The notes under the pieces: generated by a model | Told to the model about the DNA's origin: nothing | The model's input: only the letters and a program-made list of their open reading frames with translations | The model's database searches: none | Program-made: the position numbers and the translations under genes | Shown here: in pieces, positions 6,565-13,642 of the stretch | Layout of the letters: each line of letters opens with the position of its first letter | Position numbering within the stretch: position 1 is the first letter of the stretch | Origin: Candidatus Altarchaeota archaeon | GTDB taxonomy: Archaea > SpSt-1190 | Length of the DNA stretch: 18,852 nucleotides | Assembly (NCBI GenBank): GCA_018221025.1 | Contig: JAAOXX010000020.1 | Coordinates: forward strand, 1-18,852 | Reading direction: 5' to 3'

Positions 6565-7515
6565 ATGTCATTGGTGGTAGGAAGTCCGGAAGCGATAAAG
6601 AAGTGTAGTAAATGTGGTTCTACTCATATTAGTAAAGACACAGTGCGTGGTGAAATAGTCTGCATGGATTGCGGCTATGTTATTGAAGAAAACCTTATTG
6701 ATTTCAGCCAGGAGTGGCGTGAATTTGATAGTGATGATGCTGGAGGACGCCGCAGGGCGGGTGCTCCAATAAGTCTATCGCGACACGATAAGGGTATTAG
6801 TACTGAGCTCGGTATGGGTTTTAGTGATATCTTCAAATTGGCCCCAAGACTACGACCGAAATTCCTCCGCCTAAAGAAATGGCAGCAACGAATTAGTACT
6901 GCCACTGAACGAAACCTAAAATACGCGTTGGCAGAATTGAAAAGATATACCAGCCAACTTAATTTGTCTCCCGGTGTTGAAGAAACTTCAGCATTAATTT
7001 ACAGACGGGCAGTTGCAAAAGAATTAGTTAGAGGGAGAAGCATGGAAAGCGTAGTAGCATCTGCACTCTATGCGGCATGTCGAGAACATGGAACCCCTAG
7101 AACACTTGATGAAATTGCGGCAGTAGCTAATATTCCAAAACGAGAAATCGGAAGGACATACAGATTCCTCTCAAGACAACTGGGAATCCGAATCTTGCCG
7201 ACTGACCCAGTGGACTATATCCCACGATTTGCGAGTAATCTCAAATTGTCTGGTAAGACGGTTACAAGGGCGCTTGAAATTCTAAGTAAAGCGAAGGAAC
7301 TGGAACTTACTTCGGGAAGAGGTCCTACTGGTGTTGCGGCAGCAGTGCTCTATATTGCGGCTCAGCTCACGAGTGAAAAGAAGACTCAACGCGAAGTTGC
7401 CGAAGTTGCAGGTGTTACTGAAGTGACAATCCGAAACCGCTACAAGGAATTGGTCAAGAGCTTGAAGTTCAAGGAACTCGAAGAGAAACCCCTGGTTACT
7501 CCTACAACTAATTGA
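6565..7515 (+). CDS. tfb: Transcription initiation factor IIB (TFB)
   Basis: 316 residues. TFB binds the TBP-TATA complex, recruits RNA polymerase and helps open the promoter. An N-terminal zinc ribbon has Cys14-X2-Cys17 and Cys33-X2-Cys36; the B-reader/linker follows (EWREFDSDDAGGRRRAGAPI, then LGMGFSD). Two cyclin folds occupy about residues 110-205 and 210-305. The first contains AYRRAVAKELVRGRS-like sequence and SALYAACREHGTPRTL; the second contains GRGPTGVAAAVLYIAAQL and the HTH-like REVAEVAGVTEVTIRNRY. Length is normal for archaea. SD GGAGGG is 6 nt before the ATG. A SWIM-domain gene follows after 33 nt with a small AGCCT/AGGCT hairpin between them. The polymerase subunits it works with are encoded at the right end of the window. 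Confidence 0.97.
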   Translation: MSLVVGSPEAIKKCSKCGSTHISKDTVRGEIVCMDCGYVIEENLIDFSQEWREFDSDDAGGRRRAGAPISLSRHDKGISTELGMGFSDIFKLAPRLRPKFLRLKKWQQRISTATERNLKYALAELKRYTSQLNLSPGVEETSALIYRRAVAKELVRGRSMESVVASALYAACREHGTPRTLDEIAAVANIPKREIGRTYRFLSRQLGIRILPTDPVDYIPRFASNLKLSGKTVTRALEILSKAKELELTSGRGPTGVAAAVLYIAAQLTSEKKTQREVAEVAGVTEVTIRNRYKELVKSLKFKELEEKPLVTPTTN

Positions 7516-7548
7516 AAAGCCTTATTACAATAGGCTGGAGAGGTTAGT

Positions 7549-7794
7549 GTGGATAAGTTCGAGAAGGCCAAGGGTCTTGAAGAATCCGATAAAGTCAAGT
7601 ATGAAGGCTTTTTCGGCTCTTCTCTATATTTTAAGGTTACGACTTCCAAAGACCATCAGGTAATTTTTAGAGTGACCAATAATAGGTGGATGTGCGACTG
7701 TGAATGGAGCGCCCTTCACAAAAATTACTGCTCTCACATTATGGCTTGTCGTCAATGGTTAATGAAACGGGAAAAAGAAGCGAGTGGTTTATAA
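7549..7794 (+). CDS. Small SWIM zinc-finger protein
   Basis: 81 residues from a GTG start preceded by GGAGAGG (7537-7543). The SWIM signature CxCx(n)CxH is complete: Cys49, Cys51, Cys61 and His63 (WMCDCEWSALHKNYCSH). The domain binds zinc and is found in proteins that interact with DNA or proteins. The preceding strands (LYFKVTTSKDHQVIFRV) are typical, and there is essentially nothing else in the protein. Placement 33 nt after tfb suggests cotranscription and perhaps a link to transcription or DNA metabolism, but the role is unknown. Its last codons overlap the TATA box of the next gene. Confidence 0.8.
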   Translation: MDKFEKAKGLEESDKVKYEGFFGSSLYFKVTTSKDHQVIFRVTNNRWMCDCEWSALHKNYCSHIMACRQWLMKREKEASGL

Positions 7795-7797
7795 TTT
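7788..7797 (+). promoter_or_regulatory. TATA box of the RBBP9-like hydrolase gene
   Basis: TTTATAATTT overlaps the stop codon of the SWIM gene. Its TTATAA core is centred 24.5 nt before the ATG at 7816, which selects that ATG over GTG 7804 and ATG 7807. Confidence 0.6.
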
Positions 7798-7815
7798 TCT
7801 TTTGTGATGTGTTTT

Positions 7816-8379
7816 ATGGGTAAAAGGGCATTCATAATACATTGTTGGGGTGGATTACCGTCTTCAAACTGGTACTTTTGGTTGGGGAAAAAACTGGAAG
7901 AAAAAGGGTACGTTGTTTCAATTCCTGAGATGCCCGATACTGAAAATCCAAAGATGGGTCCTTGGCTAAAAAAACTTTCAGAAATTATTGGTGATGTTGA
8001 CAAAGACTGTTATTTTGTAGGTCATAGCCTCGGTTGTATAGCCATTATGCGATACTTGGAAACACTTAGTAAAAATAAAAGAGTTGGGGGTGCCGTTCTC
8101 GTTGCTGGATTTTCAAATGATTTAGGGCTAAAAGAAATAAAATCTTTTTTTAAAAGTCCGTTTCAATGGGAAAAAATAAAATCCCATTGCAATTTTGTTG
8201 CAATAAATTCAGACAATGACCCATTCGTTCCGTTGTCGGAAGGTCATATTTTGAGTAACAAATTGGGAGCTAAACTGATTAAACGACACAATATGGAACA
8301 CTTCAGTGGGGGGCTAAAGGAATTACCAATTGCGTTAGATGCTTTACTTGAGATGAACGATAACATTAAAACCGAATAA
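7816..8379 (+). CDS. RBBP9/YdeN-family alpha/beta hydrolase
   Basis: 187 residues, normal length for this serine-hydrolase family (PF06821). The start FIIHCWGG corresponds to the family's HGWxG oxyanion-loop motif, here with Cys in place of the first Gly. The nucleophile elbow is GHSLG (Ser71), the acid lies in SDNDPFVP (Asp133/Asp135), and His162 in HNMEHFSGG completes the triad. EMPDTENPKMGPWLKKL matches the typical second conserved block. Family members are small cytosolic hydrolases of uncertain substrate. The ATG at 7816 is chosen from its TATA spacing and because it starts directly before the first strand; upstream in-frame starts would add three or four residues. Confidence 0.82.
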   Translation: MGKRAFIIHCWGGLPSSNWYFWLGKKLEEKGYVVSIPEMPDTENPKMGPWLKKLSEIIGDVDKDCYFVGHSLGCIAIMRYLETLSKNKRVGGAVLVAGFSNDLGLKEIKSFFKSPFQWEKIKSHCNFVAINSDNDPFVPLSEGHILSNKLGAKLIKRHNMEHFSGGLKELPIALDALLEMNDNIKTE

Positions 8380-8397
8380 CTGAACTTAATTCTTGTT

Positions 8398-8478
8398 GCT
8401 GGGGTGGCAGAGTGGTTAATGCGCTAGCCTGCTAAGCTAGTCCCTCCGGGAGCATGGGTTCGAATCCCATCCCCAGCG
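8398..8478 (+). tRNA. tRNA-Ser(GCT)
   Basis: Acceptor arms GCTGGGG (8398-8404) and CCCCAGC (8471-8477) pair, with discriminator G. The anticodon stem CTAGC/GCTAG encloses the loop CTGCTAA (anticodon GCT, reading AGC/AGU). The long variable arm TCCCTCCGGGA is typical of class II serine tRNAs. The T arm is ATGGG-TTCGAAT-CCCAT. No intron, and CCA is not encoded. Confidence 0.95.
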
Positions 8479-8480
8479 CT

Positions 8481-8501
8481 CGACCTTTTCAAAAAAGGTC
8501 G
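8481..8501 (+). terminator. tRNA trailer hairpin, probable terminator or processing signal
   Basis: A perfect 9-bp inverted repeat, CGACCTTTT / AAAAGGTCG, with loop CAA, starts 2 nt after the tRNA-Ser discriminator. It contains T4 on this strand and a T6 run on the other, so it might end transcription in both directions. The same architecture follows tRNA-Lys at 13618-13640. Confidence 0.55.
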
Positions 8502-8516
8502 ATCAAAAGTTTAACC

Positions 8517-8538
8517 AAAAAAAGGTATCCGAACCTTT
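8517..8538 (-). terminator. Hairpin plus T-run after glutamine synthetase
   Basis: On the minus strand AAAGGT and ACCTTT (6 bp, 6-nt loop) are followed by a run reaching seven T residues, about 12 nt beyond the glutamine synthetase stop codon. It resembles an intrinsic terminator; archaeal termination mainly needs the T-run. Confidence 0.5.
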
Positions 8539-8549
8539 CTCATGACAAT

Positions 8550-9818
8550 TTACAAGTTTTGATATTTTTGAGTTTCCCAGTCTGTAACTTTAATTGTTGC
8601 TTCGTCAATACTGTTTTGGTTCAAATAAGTTACATATTCATTCCACTCATCTTGCTTCTGTTTAATGAACTGTTTGAAATGATTGCCCATAAGATTTTTT
8701 AGAATAGTGCCTTTGCGAGCCATCTGAATTGATTCACCCAAATTACGAGGCAGGGTCTTAATGCCATGTTTTTCCAGTTGGTTATTTGTCATATTGTACA
8801 AATTGAAATCTACAGGATTTGGAGGTGTGATGGCTTCGTTTATGCCTTTCATACCCGCATCTATTATGGCGGCTAATGCCAGATAAATATTGATTAGATT
8901 GTCTACACTTCTGACTTCGAAGCGATTAATTTTTTCATTGTGACCTGGTACTCTAATAAGGGCGGACCTGTTGGCATAGCCCCATGCTACATAGACGGGT
9001 GCTTCATGGTGAGGTACCAATCTCTTGTAAGAATTGACAGTGCTATTCAGAACTAAAGAAATTTCCTCGGCGTGTTGAAGAACTCCCGCAATAAAATGTG
9101 TTCCAGTTTCTGAGATTTTACCATTACCTTGGAAAAGATTCTGTCCGTCTTGCCATACGCTGAGGTGCAAGTGATTTCCATTGCCTGCCTCTCCAAAGAA
9201 AGGTTTAGGCATAAAAGTTATGGGGTGGCCATGGGCTTTGAAAAACTGACTTACTAAAAATTTGTAGAAAAAGAATTCATCCGCTTTGATTGGTAAGGTT
9301 CCTTTATCAATTGAAAGTTCGTGTTGACCTTTACCTACTTCGTGGTGTTCTAAATAGGCGGGGATGCCTATTCGATTCAGAAAATTTAAGAGCTCTGTCT
9401 TTTCACTTTTAAGGCTGTCGTGGGGGGCAGGGGCCATATAATTACCAGTGCGATGTTTATCGAGAACATAAAATTCACTTTCATAACCCATGTCAACTCT
9501 GATTTTGTGTTTGCTGAGTACTTGTTCAAGTATAGTACGTCCATAAAGAGGAAGCTTGGTTCCATTTTGCCATACGTCACAGAGACCAAAATTGAATCCT
9601 TCTGAAGAACCATTAAAACTAACTAGTTTTGGCGGGTGAAGTGGGCGGGCAGTTAAATCAGAATTTTCTATGGGAGCGTATCCTACTGACGAACCATCAA
9701 AACCAAAACCTCTTCTAAATAGTTCTCGGGGCTTGGTATAAAATGTTCTCACTTTTAGTTGTCCATTAGGATTTACAAAACCTAGAACGGACATATCGGT
9801 TTTATTGGGGTCTCGCAT
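8550..9818 (-). CDS. glnA: Glutamine synthetase family protein (divergent)
   Basis: 422 residues, slightly shorter than usual (440-470). The family ligates ammonia to glutamate using ATP. Recognisable blocks in order: GFDGSSVGYAPIENSDL (38-54), MGYESEFYVLD with Glu113/Glu115, HHEVGKGQHEL with Glu160/Glu167, GNGNHLHLSVW with His216/His218, VNSYKRLVPHHEAPVYVAW with Arg266, NRSALIRVP, and RFEVRSVD with Arg303. The metal and ATP ligands look intact. Two blocks are odd: NGSGMHxH appears two residues shorter (NGNHLH), and RxPDxxxNPYLA has become RSVDNLINIYLA. True glutamine synthetase is most likely; a gamma-glutamyl-amine ligase is possible. The ATG lies 24.5 nt from its TATA box, so the mRNA is likely leaderless. 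It is divergent from an Lrp regulator. Confidence 0.82.
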   Translation of the reverse strand: MRDPNKTDMSVLGFVNPNGQLKVRTFYTKPRELFRRGFGFDGSSVGYAPIENSDLTARPLHPPKLVSFNGSSEGFNFGLCDVWQNGTKLPLYGRTILEQVLSKHKIRVDMGYESEFYVLDKHRTGNYMAPAPHDSLKSEKTELLNFLNRIGIPAYLEHHEVGKGQHELSIDKGTLPIKADEFFFYKFLVSQFFKAHGHPITFMPKPFFGEAGNGNHLHLSVWQDGQNLFQGNGKISETGTHFIAGVLQHAEEISLVLNSTVNSYKRLVPHHEAPVYVAWGYANRSALIRVPGHNEKINRFEVRSVDNLINIYLALAAIIDAGMKGINEAITPPNPVDFNLYNMTNNQLEKHGIKTLPRNLGESIQMARKGTILKNLMGNHFKQFIKQKQDEWNEYVTYLNQNSIDEATIKVTDWETQKYQNL

Positions 9819-9838
9819 ACTTTTTCACACACCAATCA

Positions 9839-9846
9839 CATATATG
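9839..9846 (-). promoter_or_regulatory. TATA box of glutamine synthetase
   Basis: CATATATG is centred 24.5 nt from the ATG at 9818. It lies in the 84-nt divergent region shared with the lrp promoter, so both can be controlled by a regulator bound there. Confidence 0.5.
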
Positions 9847-9872
9847 CTTTAGGTGAAATTTTCAGAACATTT

Positions 9873-9896
9873 GGTTACTTTTATTAATGTATAACC
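9873..9896 (+). promoter_or_regulatory. lrp promoter with flanking inverted repeat (candidate operator)
   Basis: The TATA-like TTTTATTAA (9879-9887) precedes the Lrp gene. It is bracketed by GGTTA (9873-9877) and TAACC (9892-9896), an inverted repeat centred on the TATA element. This would suit autorepression by a dimeric Lrp-type protein, but 5-bp arms are weak evidence. Confidence 0.35.
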
Positions 9897-9902
9897 GTAC
9901 AA

Positions 9903-10385
9903 ATGTTTATGAAATCTATTCAAATACAGGATGAAACTAAACACATGATTGACAAACTCGATTATAAATTAATTGGACACTTGATAAATGATGCCAAAGC
10001 GTCCTATCGAAAGTTGGCCAAAGCTACGGGAGCATCTGCATCCACCGTTTTATCACGTATTAAGAAACTTGAAGACGCTGGAATAATTCGAGGATACACC
10101 ACAGATATTGACTATGAAAAATTAGGGTATGACCTAACTGCAGTTGTGGACTTGACTATTTCTCAAGGTAAATTAACGGAAGTTGAAACCCGCGTATCTA
10201 AATTCAAGAATGTGATTGCAGTCTATGATGTAACGGGGGATAAGGATTCTATTGTAATAGCTAAATTTCAAAATAGACAGGAATTAAATCACTTCATCAA
10301 AACCATACTTAAAATACAATATGTTGAACGCACAAATACCAAAGTGGTGTTGAATACTGTTAAAGAAAAATTCAACATTTTTTGA
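9903..10385 (+). CDS. Lrp/AsnC-family transcriptional regulator
   Basis: 160 residues (158 if ATG 9909 is used, which fits the TATA spacing slightly better). The N-terminal winged HTH covers about 18-65 (DYKLIGHLINDAKASYRKLAKATGASASTVLSRIKKLEDAGII, with GYTTDIDYEKLGY beyond it). The C-terminal RAM/AsnC ligand-binding domain spans about 72-150, with the typical VYDVTGDKDSIVIAKFQNRQELNHFI. Such proteins sense amino acids and act as dimers or octamers. Its position divergent from glutamine synthetase suggests control of nitrogen assimilation, as seen with Lrp-type regulators in other archaea; that target is an inference. Confidence 0.92.
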   Translation: MFMKSIQIQDETKHMIDKLDYKLIGHLINDAKASYRKLAKATGASASTVLSRIKKLEDAGIIRGYTTDIDYEKLGYDLTAVVDLTISQGKLTEVETRVSKFKNVIAVYDVTGDKDSIVIAKFQNRQELNHFIKTILKIQYVERTNTKVVLNTVKEKFNIF

Positions 10386-10400
10386 TATAATCCACAACTG

Positions 10401-10407
10401 TTTTATT
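10401..10407 (+). promoter_or_regulatory. TATA box of the ABC exporter operon
   Basis: TTTTATT is centred 24 nt before GTG 10428, supporting a leaderless mRNA and that start rather than TTG 10419. Confidence 0.5.
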
Positions 10408-10427
10408 CACTTGTTTTCTTGTTTGAG

Positions 10428-11387
10428 GTGTCAGTTATATCTACAAAAAAACTCGTCAAAAAGTTCAATGGCTTGACTGCTGTTAATGGGGTAGACCTGT
10501 CAATTGAAGAAGGTGAGATTTTTGGTCTCCTTGGCCCTAATGGTGCTGGAAAAACTACGACCATCTCAATGCTCTGTACAATCCTAAAGCCAACATCAGG
10601 CACGGCTACAGTGAATGGATATGATGTTATTTCTGACCAAGAAGCCGTTAGGAAATCAATTGGTATTGCATTTCAAGACCCCAGCCTGGACCATAAATTG
10701 ACTGGTAGGGAAAACCTTCGTGTTCACATGGGACTTTATGGAGTTCCTAAAGATGAACGAAAAAAACGAATGGAAGAAGTTCTCAAGTTGGTTCAACTTA
10801 CGAATCGAGCAGATGAACCCACCCAAAATTATTCGGGCGGTATGAAGCGACGTCTTGAGATTGCCCGTTCACTTTTACATTATCCTAAAGTTCTCTTTCT
10901 TGATGAGCCCACACTCGGACTCGACCCACAGACCCGCCGACACTTGTGGGAATATATTCAAAATCTCGCAAAGAAAGAAAAAATTACAATTCTCTTGACC
11001 ACACACTATATGGAAGAAGCCGATCTGCTTTGCAATCGAATTGCAATTATTGATGAGGGTAAGATTGTTGTGATTGGAACTCCTGATGAACTTAAGGAAA
11101 AAGTCGGTGGCGATACTATTCGAATCAAATGCGGTAATCCGAAAAAACTCGCATCAAGCGTTAAAGGCAAGGTTCAGAAAGACGAAGTATTAATTGTTAC
11201 AGATAAAGCTGAAAAACTGCTTCCCAAAATATTCAAGACTGCAGACACAAAAGGAATTGAAATCTTTTCTGCGAGAATTGACCGGCCAAGTCTTGAAGAC
11301 GTATTTCTCAAATTCACTGGAAAAGAAATGCGCAGAGAAACAGGTTCTTTCAAGGACATAATGAAGAGGAGGATGCGAAGTAGATGA
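10428..11387 (+). CDS. ABC-2 type exporter, ATP-binding protein (DrrA-like)
   Basis: 319 residues from a GTG. All ATPase motifs are present: Walker A GPNGAGKTT (36-44), Q-loop FQDP, signature NYSGGMKRRLEIARS, Walker B VLFLDEPTLGLDP and switch His in TTHYMEEAD. The ABC domain (about 1-225) is followed by the C-terminal extension found in DrrA/NatA-type exporters (about 230-310, with ARIDRPSLEDVFLKFTGKEM). It energises the permease encoded next; the genes overlap by 4 nt (ATGA), implying translational coupling. Substrate unknown: the family exports drugs, lipids, sodium or polysaccharides. Confidence 0.93.
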   Translation: MSVISTKKLVKKFNGLTAVNGVDLSIEEGEIFGLLGPNGAGKTTTISMLCTILKPTSGTATVNGYDVISDQEAVRKSIGIAFQDPSLDHKLTGRENLRVHMGLYGVPKDERKKRMEEVLKLVQLTNRADEPTQNYSGGMKRRLEIARSLLHYPKVLFLDEPTLGLDPQTRRHLWEYIQNLAKKEKITILLTTHYMEEADLLCNRIAIIDEGKIVVIGTPDELKEKVGGDTIRIKCGNPKKLASSVKGKVQKDEVLIVTDKAEKLLPKIFKTADTKGIEIFSARIDRPSLEDVFLKFTGKEMRRETGSFKDIMKRRMRSR

Positions 11388-12127
11388 TTAATCCCGAGGC
11401 AATTTACTGGATTTGGTACAGGGAAGTCCTGAGATTTTGGAGGACTAAGAGCCGATTATTTAGTTCAATTGCACAGCCGCTCATGTTGCTGGCCTTCCTT
11501 GGTGGTGGCCTGAGTTTTATGAAAGTTGGCGGTGCTAGTTATCAAGTGTTTATGTTTCCTGGAATTCTGTGTATGTCTCTTCTAACAGTTTCCGTAATGT
11601 CTGGAATTTCTGTAATTTGGGATAAGGAATTTGGATTTCTCAAAGAAATCCTTGTATCTCCAATATCTCGATTATCCATGTTTATTGGTAAAGCCCTTGG
11701 GGGTGCGAGTTCTGCAATGCTATCATCAATTCTTATACTAACATTAGCTCCATTATTGGGAGTCAAACTCAGTTTGATTATGATTCTTCAATCACTCGTG
11801 ATTATGTTTTTGGTTGCAATTGGATTTGTCAGTCTTGGACTTATCATCGCATCATTCTTGGACAGTTTTGAAGGATTTGGTATGATAATGAATTTTTTAG
11901 TTATGCCTTTATTTTTCTTGAGCGGCGCCCTCTTCCCACTTGAACAAGTTCCTGCATGGCTCAAAACCATATCAATGCTTGACCCAGTCACATATGGTGT
12001 TGATGCGTTGCGTACAATAATTCTTGGTGAGTCAGTTTTCCCGATGCAAATGAACCTAACGGTTTTGATTTCTTTTGCAATTGTTATGTTCACAATTGGA
12101 ACTTGGACATTCAATCGCCAAGAATAA
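11384..12127 (+). CDS. ABC-2 type exporter, permease (DrrB-like)
   Basis: 247 residues with six predicted membrane helices after a short amphipathic N-terminus (IYWIWYREVLRFWRTKSRLFSSIAQP), the usual start of ABC-2 permeases. The family hallmark near the last loop is present: FFLSGALFPLEQVPAWLKTI, then LDPVTYGVDALR. It forms the transmembrane pore with the ATPase encoded just upstream. AGGAGG (11367-11372) precedes the ATG, and the ATGA overlap couples translation to the ATPase gene. It converges with archease, with 7 bp between stop codons. Confidence 0.92.
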   Translation: MINPEAIYWIWYREVLRFWRTKSRLFSSIAQPLMLLAFLGGGLSFMKVGGASYQVFMFPGILCMSLLTVSVMSGISVIWDKEFGFLKEILVSPISRLSMFIGKALGGASSAMLSSILILTLAPLLGVKLSLIMILQSLVIMFLVAIGFVSLGLIIASFLDSFEGFGMIMNFLVMPLFFLSGALFPLEQVPAWLKTISMLDPVTYGVDALRTIILGESVFPMQMNLTVLISFAIVMFTIGTWTFNRQE

Positions 12128-12134
12128 TAAAAAA

Positions 12135-12512
12135 TTACAGGTCACAAATAAAATGCGCAGTCCAAGGACCTTCTTTAACCCACAACTCGTGCCAAGTGAC
12201 TGCTTTAATCTCATCAATTACTTCTGCCGGCCCGCCCCGCAAAAGAACAGTTAGTCCTCCACCTTCTTTAACCACTTTGACCTCAGCGACATAAAATTCT
12301 TCTCCGCTTTGAAAATAAACAACTTCTTCCAAGACCCCCATTAGCATGGTGGGGAAATCTCCAACAACTCGTATTTCGCGTTGGTCCTTGAGTTCAATAT
12401 TTTTTGCTACTGCACTCGTAACTGCCTTTACACTTTCTTCAATAATTTTTTCAAAACTATCTGCCTCAACTATAACTTCGAGGTCTGAGATGTGGTCCAA
12501 GAACTTGTACAC
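12135..12512 (-). CDS. Archease (RtcB ligase activator)
   Basis: 125 residues, a little shorter than the usual 135-145. Archease helps the RNA ligase RtcB form its guanylate intermediate and supports turnover in tRNA splicing. The N-terminal FLDHISDLEVIVEADSFEKIIEESVKAV matches the family block (LDHTADxxxxxxGxxLxExxxxA). The C-terminal EIKAVTWHELWVKEGPWTAHFICDL matches the second block, with the terminal Asp that helps bind metal. The GTG at 12512 is forced: an in-frame TGA lies two codons upstream. A TATA-like TCTTTAATTC is 23.5 nt away, so the mRNA could be leaderless. No intron-containing tRNA and no RtcB are present here. Confidence 0.88.
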   Translation of the reverse strand: MYKFLDHISDLEVIVEADSFEKIIEESVKAVTSAVAKNIELKDQREIRVVGDFPTMLMGVLEEVVYFQSGEEFYVAEVKVVKEGGGLTVLLRGGPAEVIDEIKAVTWHELWVKEGPWTAHFICDL

Positions 12513-12530
12513 ATTTCAAGATGTCTCAGT

Positions 12531-12540
12531 GAATTAAAGA
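12531..12540 (-). promoter_or_regulatory. Probable TATA box of archease
   Basis: TCTTTAATTC on the minus strand is centred 23.5 nt before GTG 12512. It sits in the short gap after the upstream membrane-protein gene, so readthrough from that gene is also possible. Confidence 0.4.
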
Positions 12541-12541
12541 A

Positions 12542-12880
12542 TTAGCGGCGAATCAATTTGAAGAAAAATCCAACAGTTTTTGCAGCAATTTTCACTGGGA
12601 AAAATACCACTGATAGAAATGCTCCTGCAGAATAGCCTACTGTGAGTGCTACTGCGACTATCAAAAGGGTGAGAATACTGAATGATTTTTGTGCGGCGAA
12701 TCCATAGACTAGAGGAACTACAAATGTGATGAATGCAACTGGCAATATTTTTAGAAAAAATGTAAATCCTCCAAAGAAAAACCCAACCACGATTCCTGCG
12801 GCGGCAACTGCAAAGTAATGCACTGAAACGTAAATTCCAAAAACTAATGCCAAAGCAACCATTAATACGAAGTCAATCAC
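12542..12880 (-). CDS. Small hypothetical membrane protein
   Basis: 112 residues from a GTG, almost entirely hydrophobic, with four probable membrane helices (about 3-20, 22-42, 44-64 and 68-92). The C-terminus is basic (KIAAKTVGFFFKLIRR), suggesting that end is cytoplasmic. The helices are rich in Gly, Ala, Phe and Val with few charges (Lys44, Lys66). No family motif was recognised. A TATA box 24.5 nt from the GTG supports this start and a leaderless mRNA. It lies 30 nt upstream of archease on the same strand. Confidence 0.6.
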   Translation of the reverse strand: MIDFVLMVALALVFGIYVSVHYFAVAAAGIVVGFFFGGFTFFLKILPVAFITFVVPLVYGFAAQKSFSILTLLIVAVALTVGYSAGAFLSVVFFPVKIAAKTVGFFFKLIRR

Positions 12881-12901
12881 AAGAATTATTCGTAGACAAC
12901 C

Positions 12902-12907
12902 TTATAT
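12902..12907 (-). promoter_or_regulatory. TATA box of the small membrane-protein gene
   Basis: The minus strand reads GCATATAAGG, centred 24.5 nt before GTG 12880, between that gene and tRNA-Leu. Confidence 0.5.
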
Positions 12908-12945
12908 GCGTTATCTGAATTCATGAAAATTCCAAGAACTCAAAC

Positions 12946-13029
12946 TGCCGGGGGCAGGATTTGAACCTGCGTACCTACTAAGGATCAGATTTTGAGTCTG
13001 ACGCGTTTTCCGGGCTCCGCCACCCCGGC
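12946..13029 (-). tRNA. tRNA-Leu(CAA)
   Basis: Acceptor GCCGGGG/CCCCGGC with discriminator A. Anticodon stem TCAGA/TCTGA with loop CTCAAAA gives anticodon CAA (reads UUG). The long variable arm TCCTTAGTAGGTAC is of class II type. The T arm is GCAGG-TTCAAAT-CCTGC. No intron, no encoded CCA. A TATA-like TTATTAAAAA lies about 32 nt upstream (13058-13065). Confidence 0.95.
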
Positions 13030-13079
13030 AAGTGACATTAGTTACCCACGGTTTACGTTTTTAATAATTCCTAAACCCT

Positions 13080-13562
13080 TTACTGGTCTTTGTATTCTTC
13101 TACATCATTGCTGAGAATTTCAACTTTTACCTTTGCGGCATCCAAGAGTTTCAAACTCTCACTACCTCGGTGATACTTTTTCTGACAAACTATTCGTTTT
13201 ATTCCCGCATTAATCAACATCTTTGCACAAGTGTAGCAAGGAGCCAACTTGCAGTACATTGTTGCCCCGTCAATTGAAATTCCTTTCTTAGCTGCAAGAG
13301 CTACTGCATTAACTTCGGCATGATTTGTCCTCATACAATGCTGTGAAGTTGACCCGTCTTCATGGGTAATTGATTTCATCAGGTGTCCCGCATCATCACA
13401 ATGCGGCATGCCCACAGGGCTTCCAACATAACCCGTAGTCAGGATTACTTTATCCTTCACTAAAATTACGGCAGTTTTTCCTCTGTCACATGTGGCCCGC
13501 TTCGAGACAGCATCAACAATCCCCATAAAATACTCATCCCATCCTGGTCTCTTATCCGTCAT
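13080..13562 (-). CDS. dCMP/cytidine deaminase family protein (probable dCMP deaminase)
   Basis: 160 residues. Deaminates dCMP to dUMP, feeding dTMP synthesis. The catalytic zinc site is complete: HAEVNAV (His ligand and catalytic Glu) and PCYTCAK (two Cys ligands). GYVGSPVGMPHCDDAGHLM followed by QHCMRTNHAE is the second, structural-zinc region typical of dCMP deaminases of the phage T4/eukaryotic type. The N-terminal RPGWDEYFMGIVDAVSKRATCDRGKTAVIL is also diagnostic. ATG 13562 is chosen because it lies 24.5 nt from a TATA box; TTG 13580 and GTG 13577 are in frame upstream but too close to that box. Confidence 0.92.
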   Translation of the reverse strand: MTDKRPGWDEYFMGIVDAVSKRATCDRGKTAVILVKDKVILTTGYVGSPVGMPHCDDAGHLMKSITHEDGSTSQHCMRTNHAEVNAVALAAKKGISIDGATMYCKLAPCYTCAKMLINAGIKRIVCQKKYHRGSESLKLLDAAKVKVEILSNDVEEYKDQ

Positions 13563-13583
13563 GACTTGATAACTCACCAAGTC

Positions 13584-13589
13584 TTTTAT
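13584..13589 (-). promoter_or_regulatory. TATA box of dCMP deaminase
   Basis: The minus strand reads CATAAAAG, centred 24.5 nt before ATG 13562 and just beyond the tRNA-Lys trailer hairpin. Confidence 0.5.
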
Positions 13590-13617
13590 GTTTAACTTTT
13601 TTTAATCCCATTTTGGT

Positions 13618-13640
13618 CGAGCTTTTTTTGAAAAAGCTCG
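13618..13640 (-). terminator. tRNA trailer hairpin, probable terminator or processing signal
   Basis: A perfect 10-bp inverted repeat. On the minus strand it reads CGAGCTTTTT, loop CAA, AAAAAGCTCG, beginning 2 nt (CT) after the tRNA-Lys discriminator. Layout, spacer and loop match the hairpin after tRNA-Ser. It separates tRNA-Lys from the dCMP deaminase promoter. Confidence 0.55.
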
Positions 13641-13642
13641 AG

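Noticed and set aside
12917..12945. Trailer hairpin after tRNA-Leu like those after tRNA-Ser and tRNA-Lys
   Set aside because: Only a weak GAATT/AATTC repeat is present; spacer, CGA start and CAA loop are absent.
12946..13029. Intron in tRNA-Leu, suggested by the nearby archease gene
   Set aside because: All arms pair without extra sequence and the anticodon loop has seven bases.
13563..13580. Upstream TTG/GTG starts for dCMP deaminase
   Set aside because: They fall within 10 nt of the TATA element, too close for transcription to include them from that promoter.
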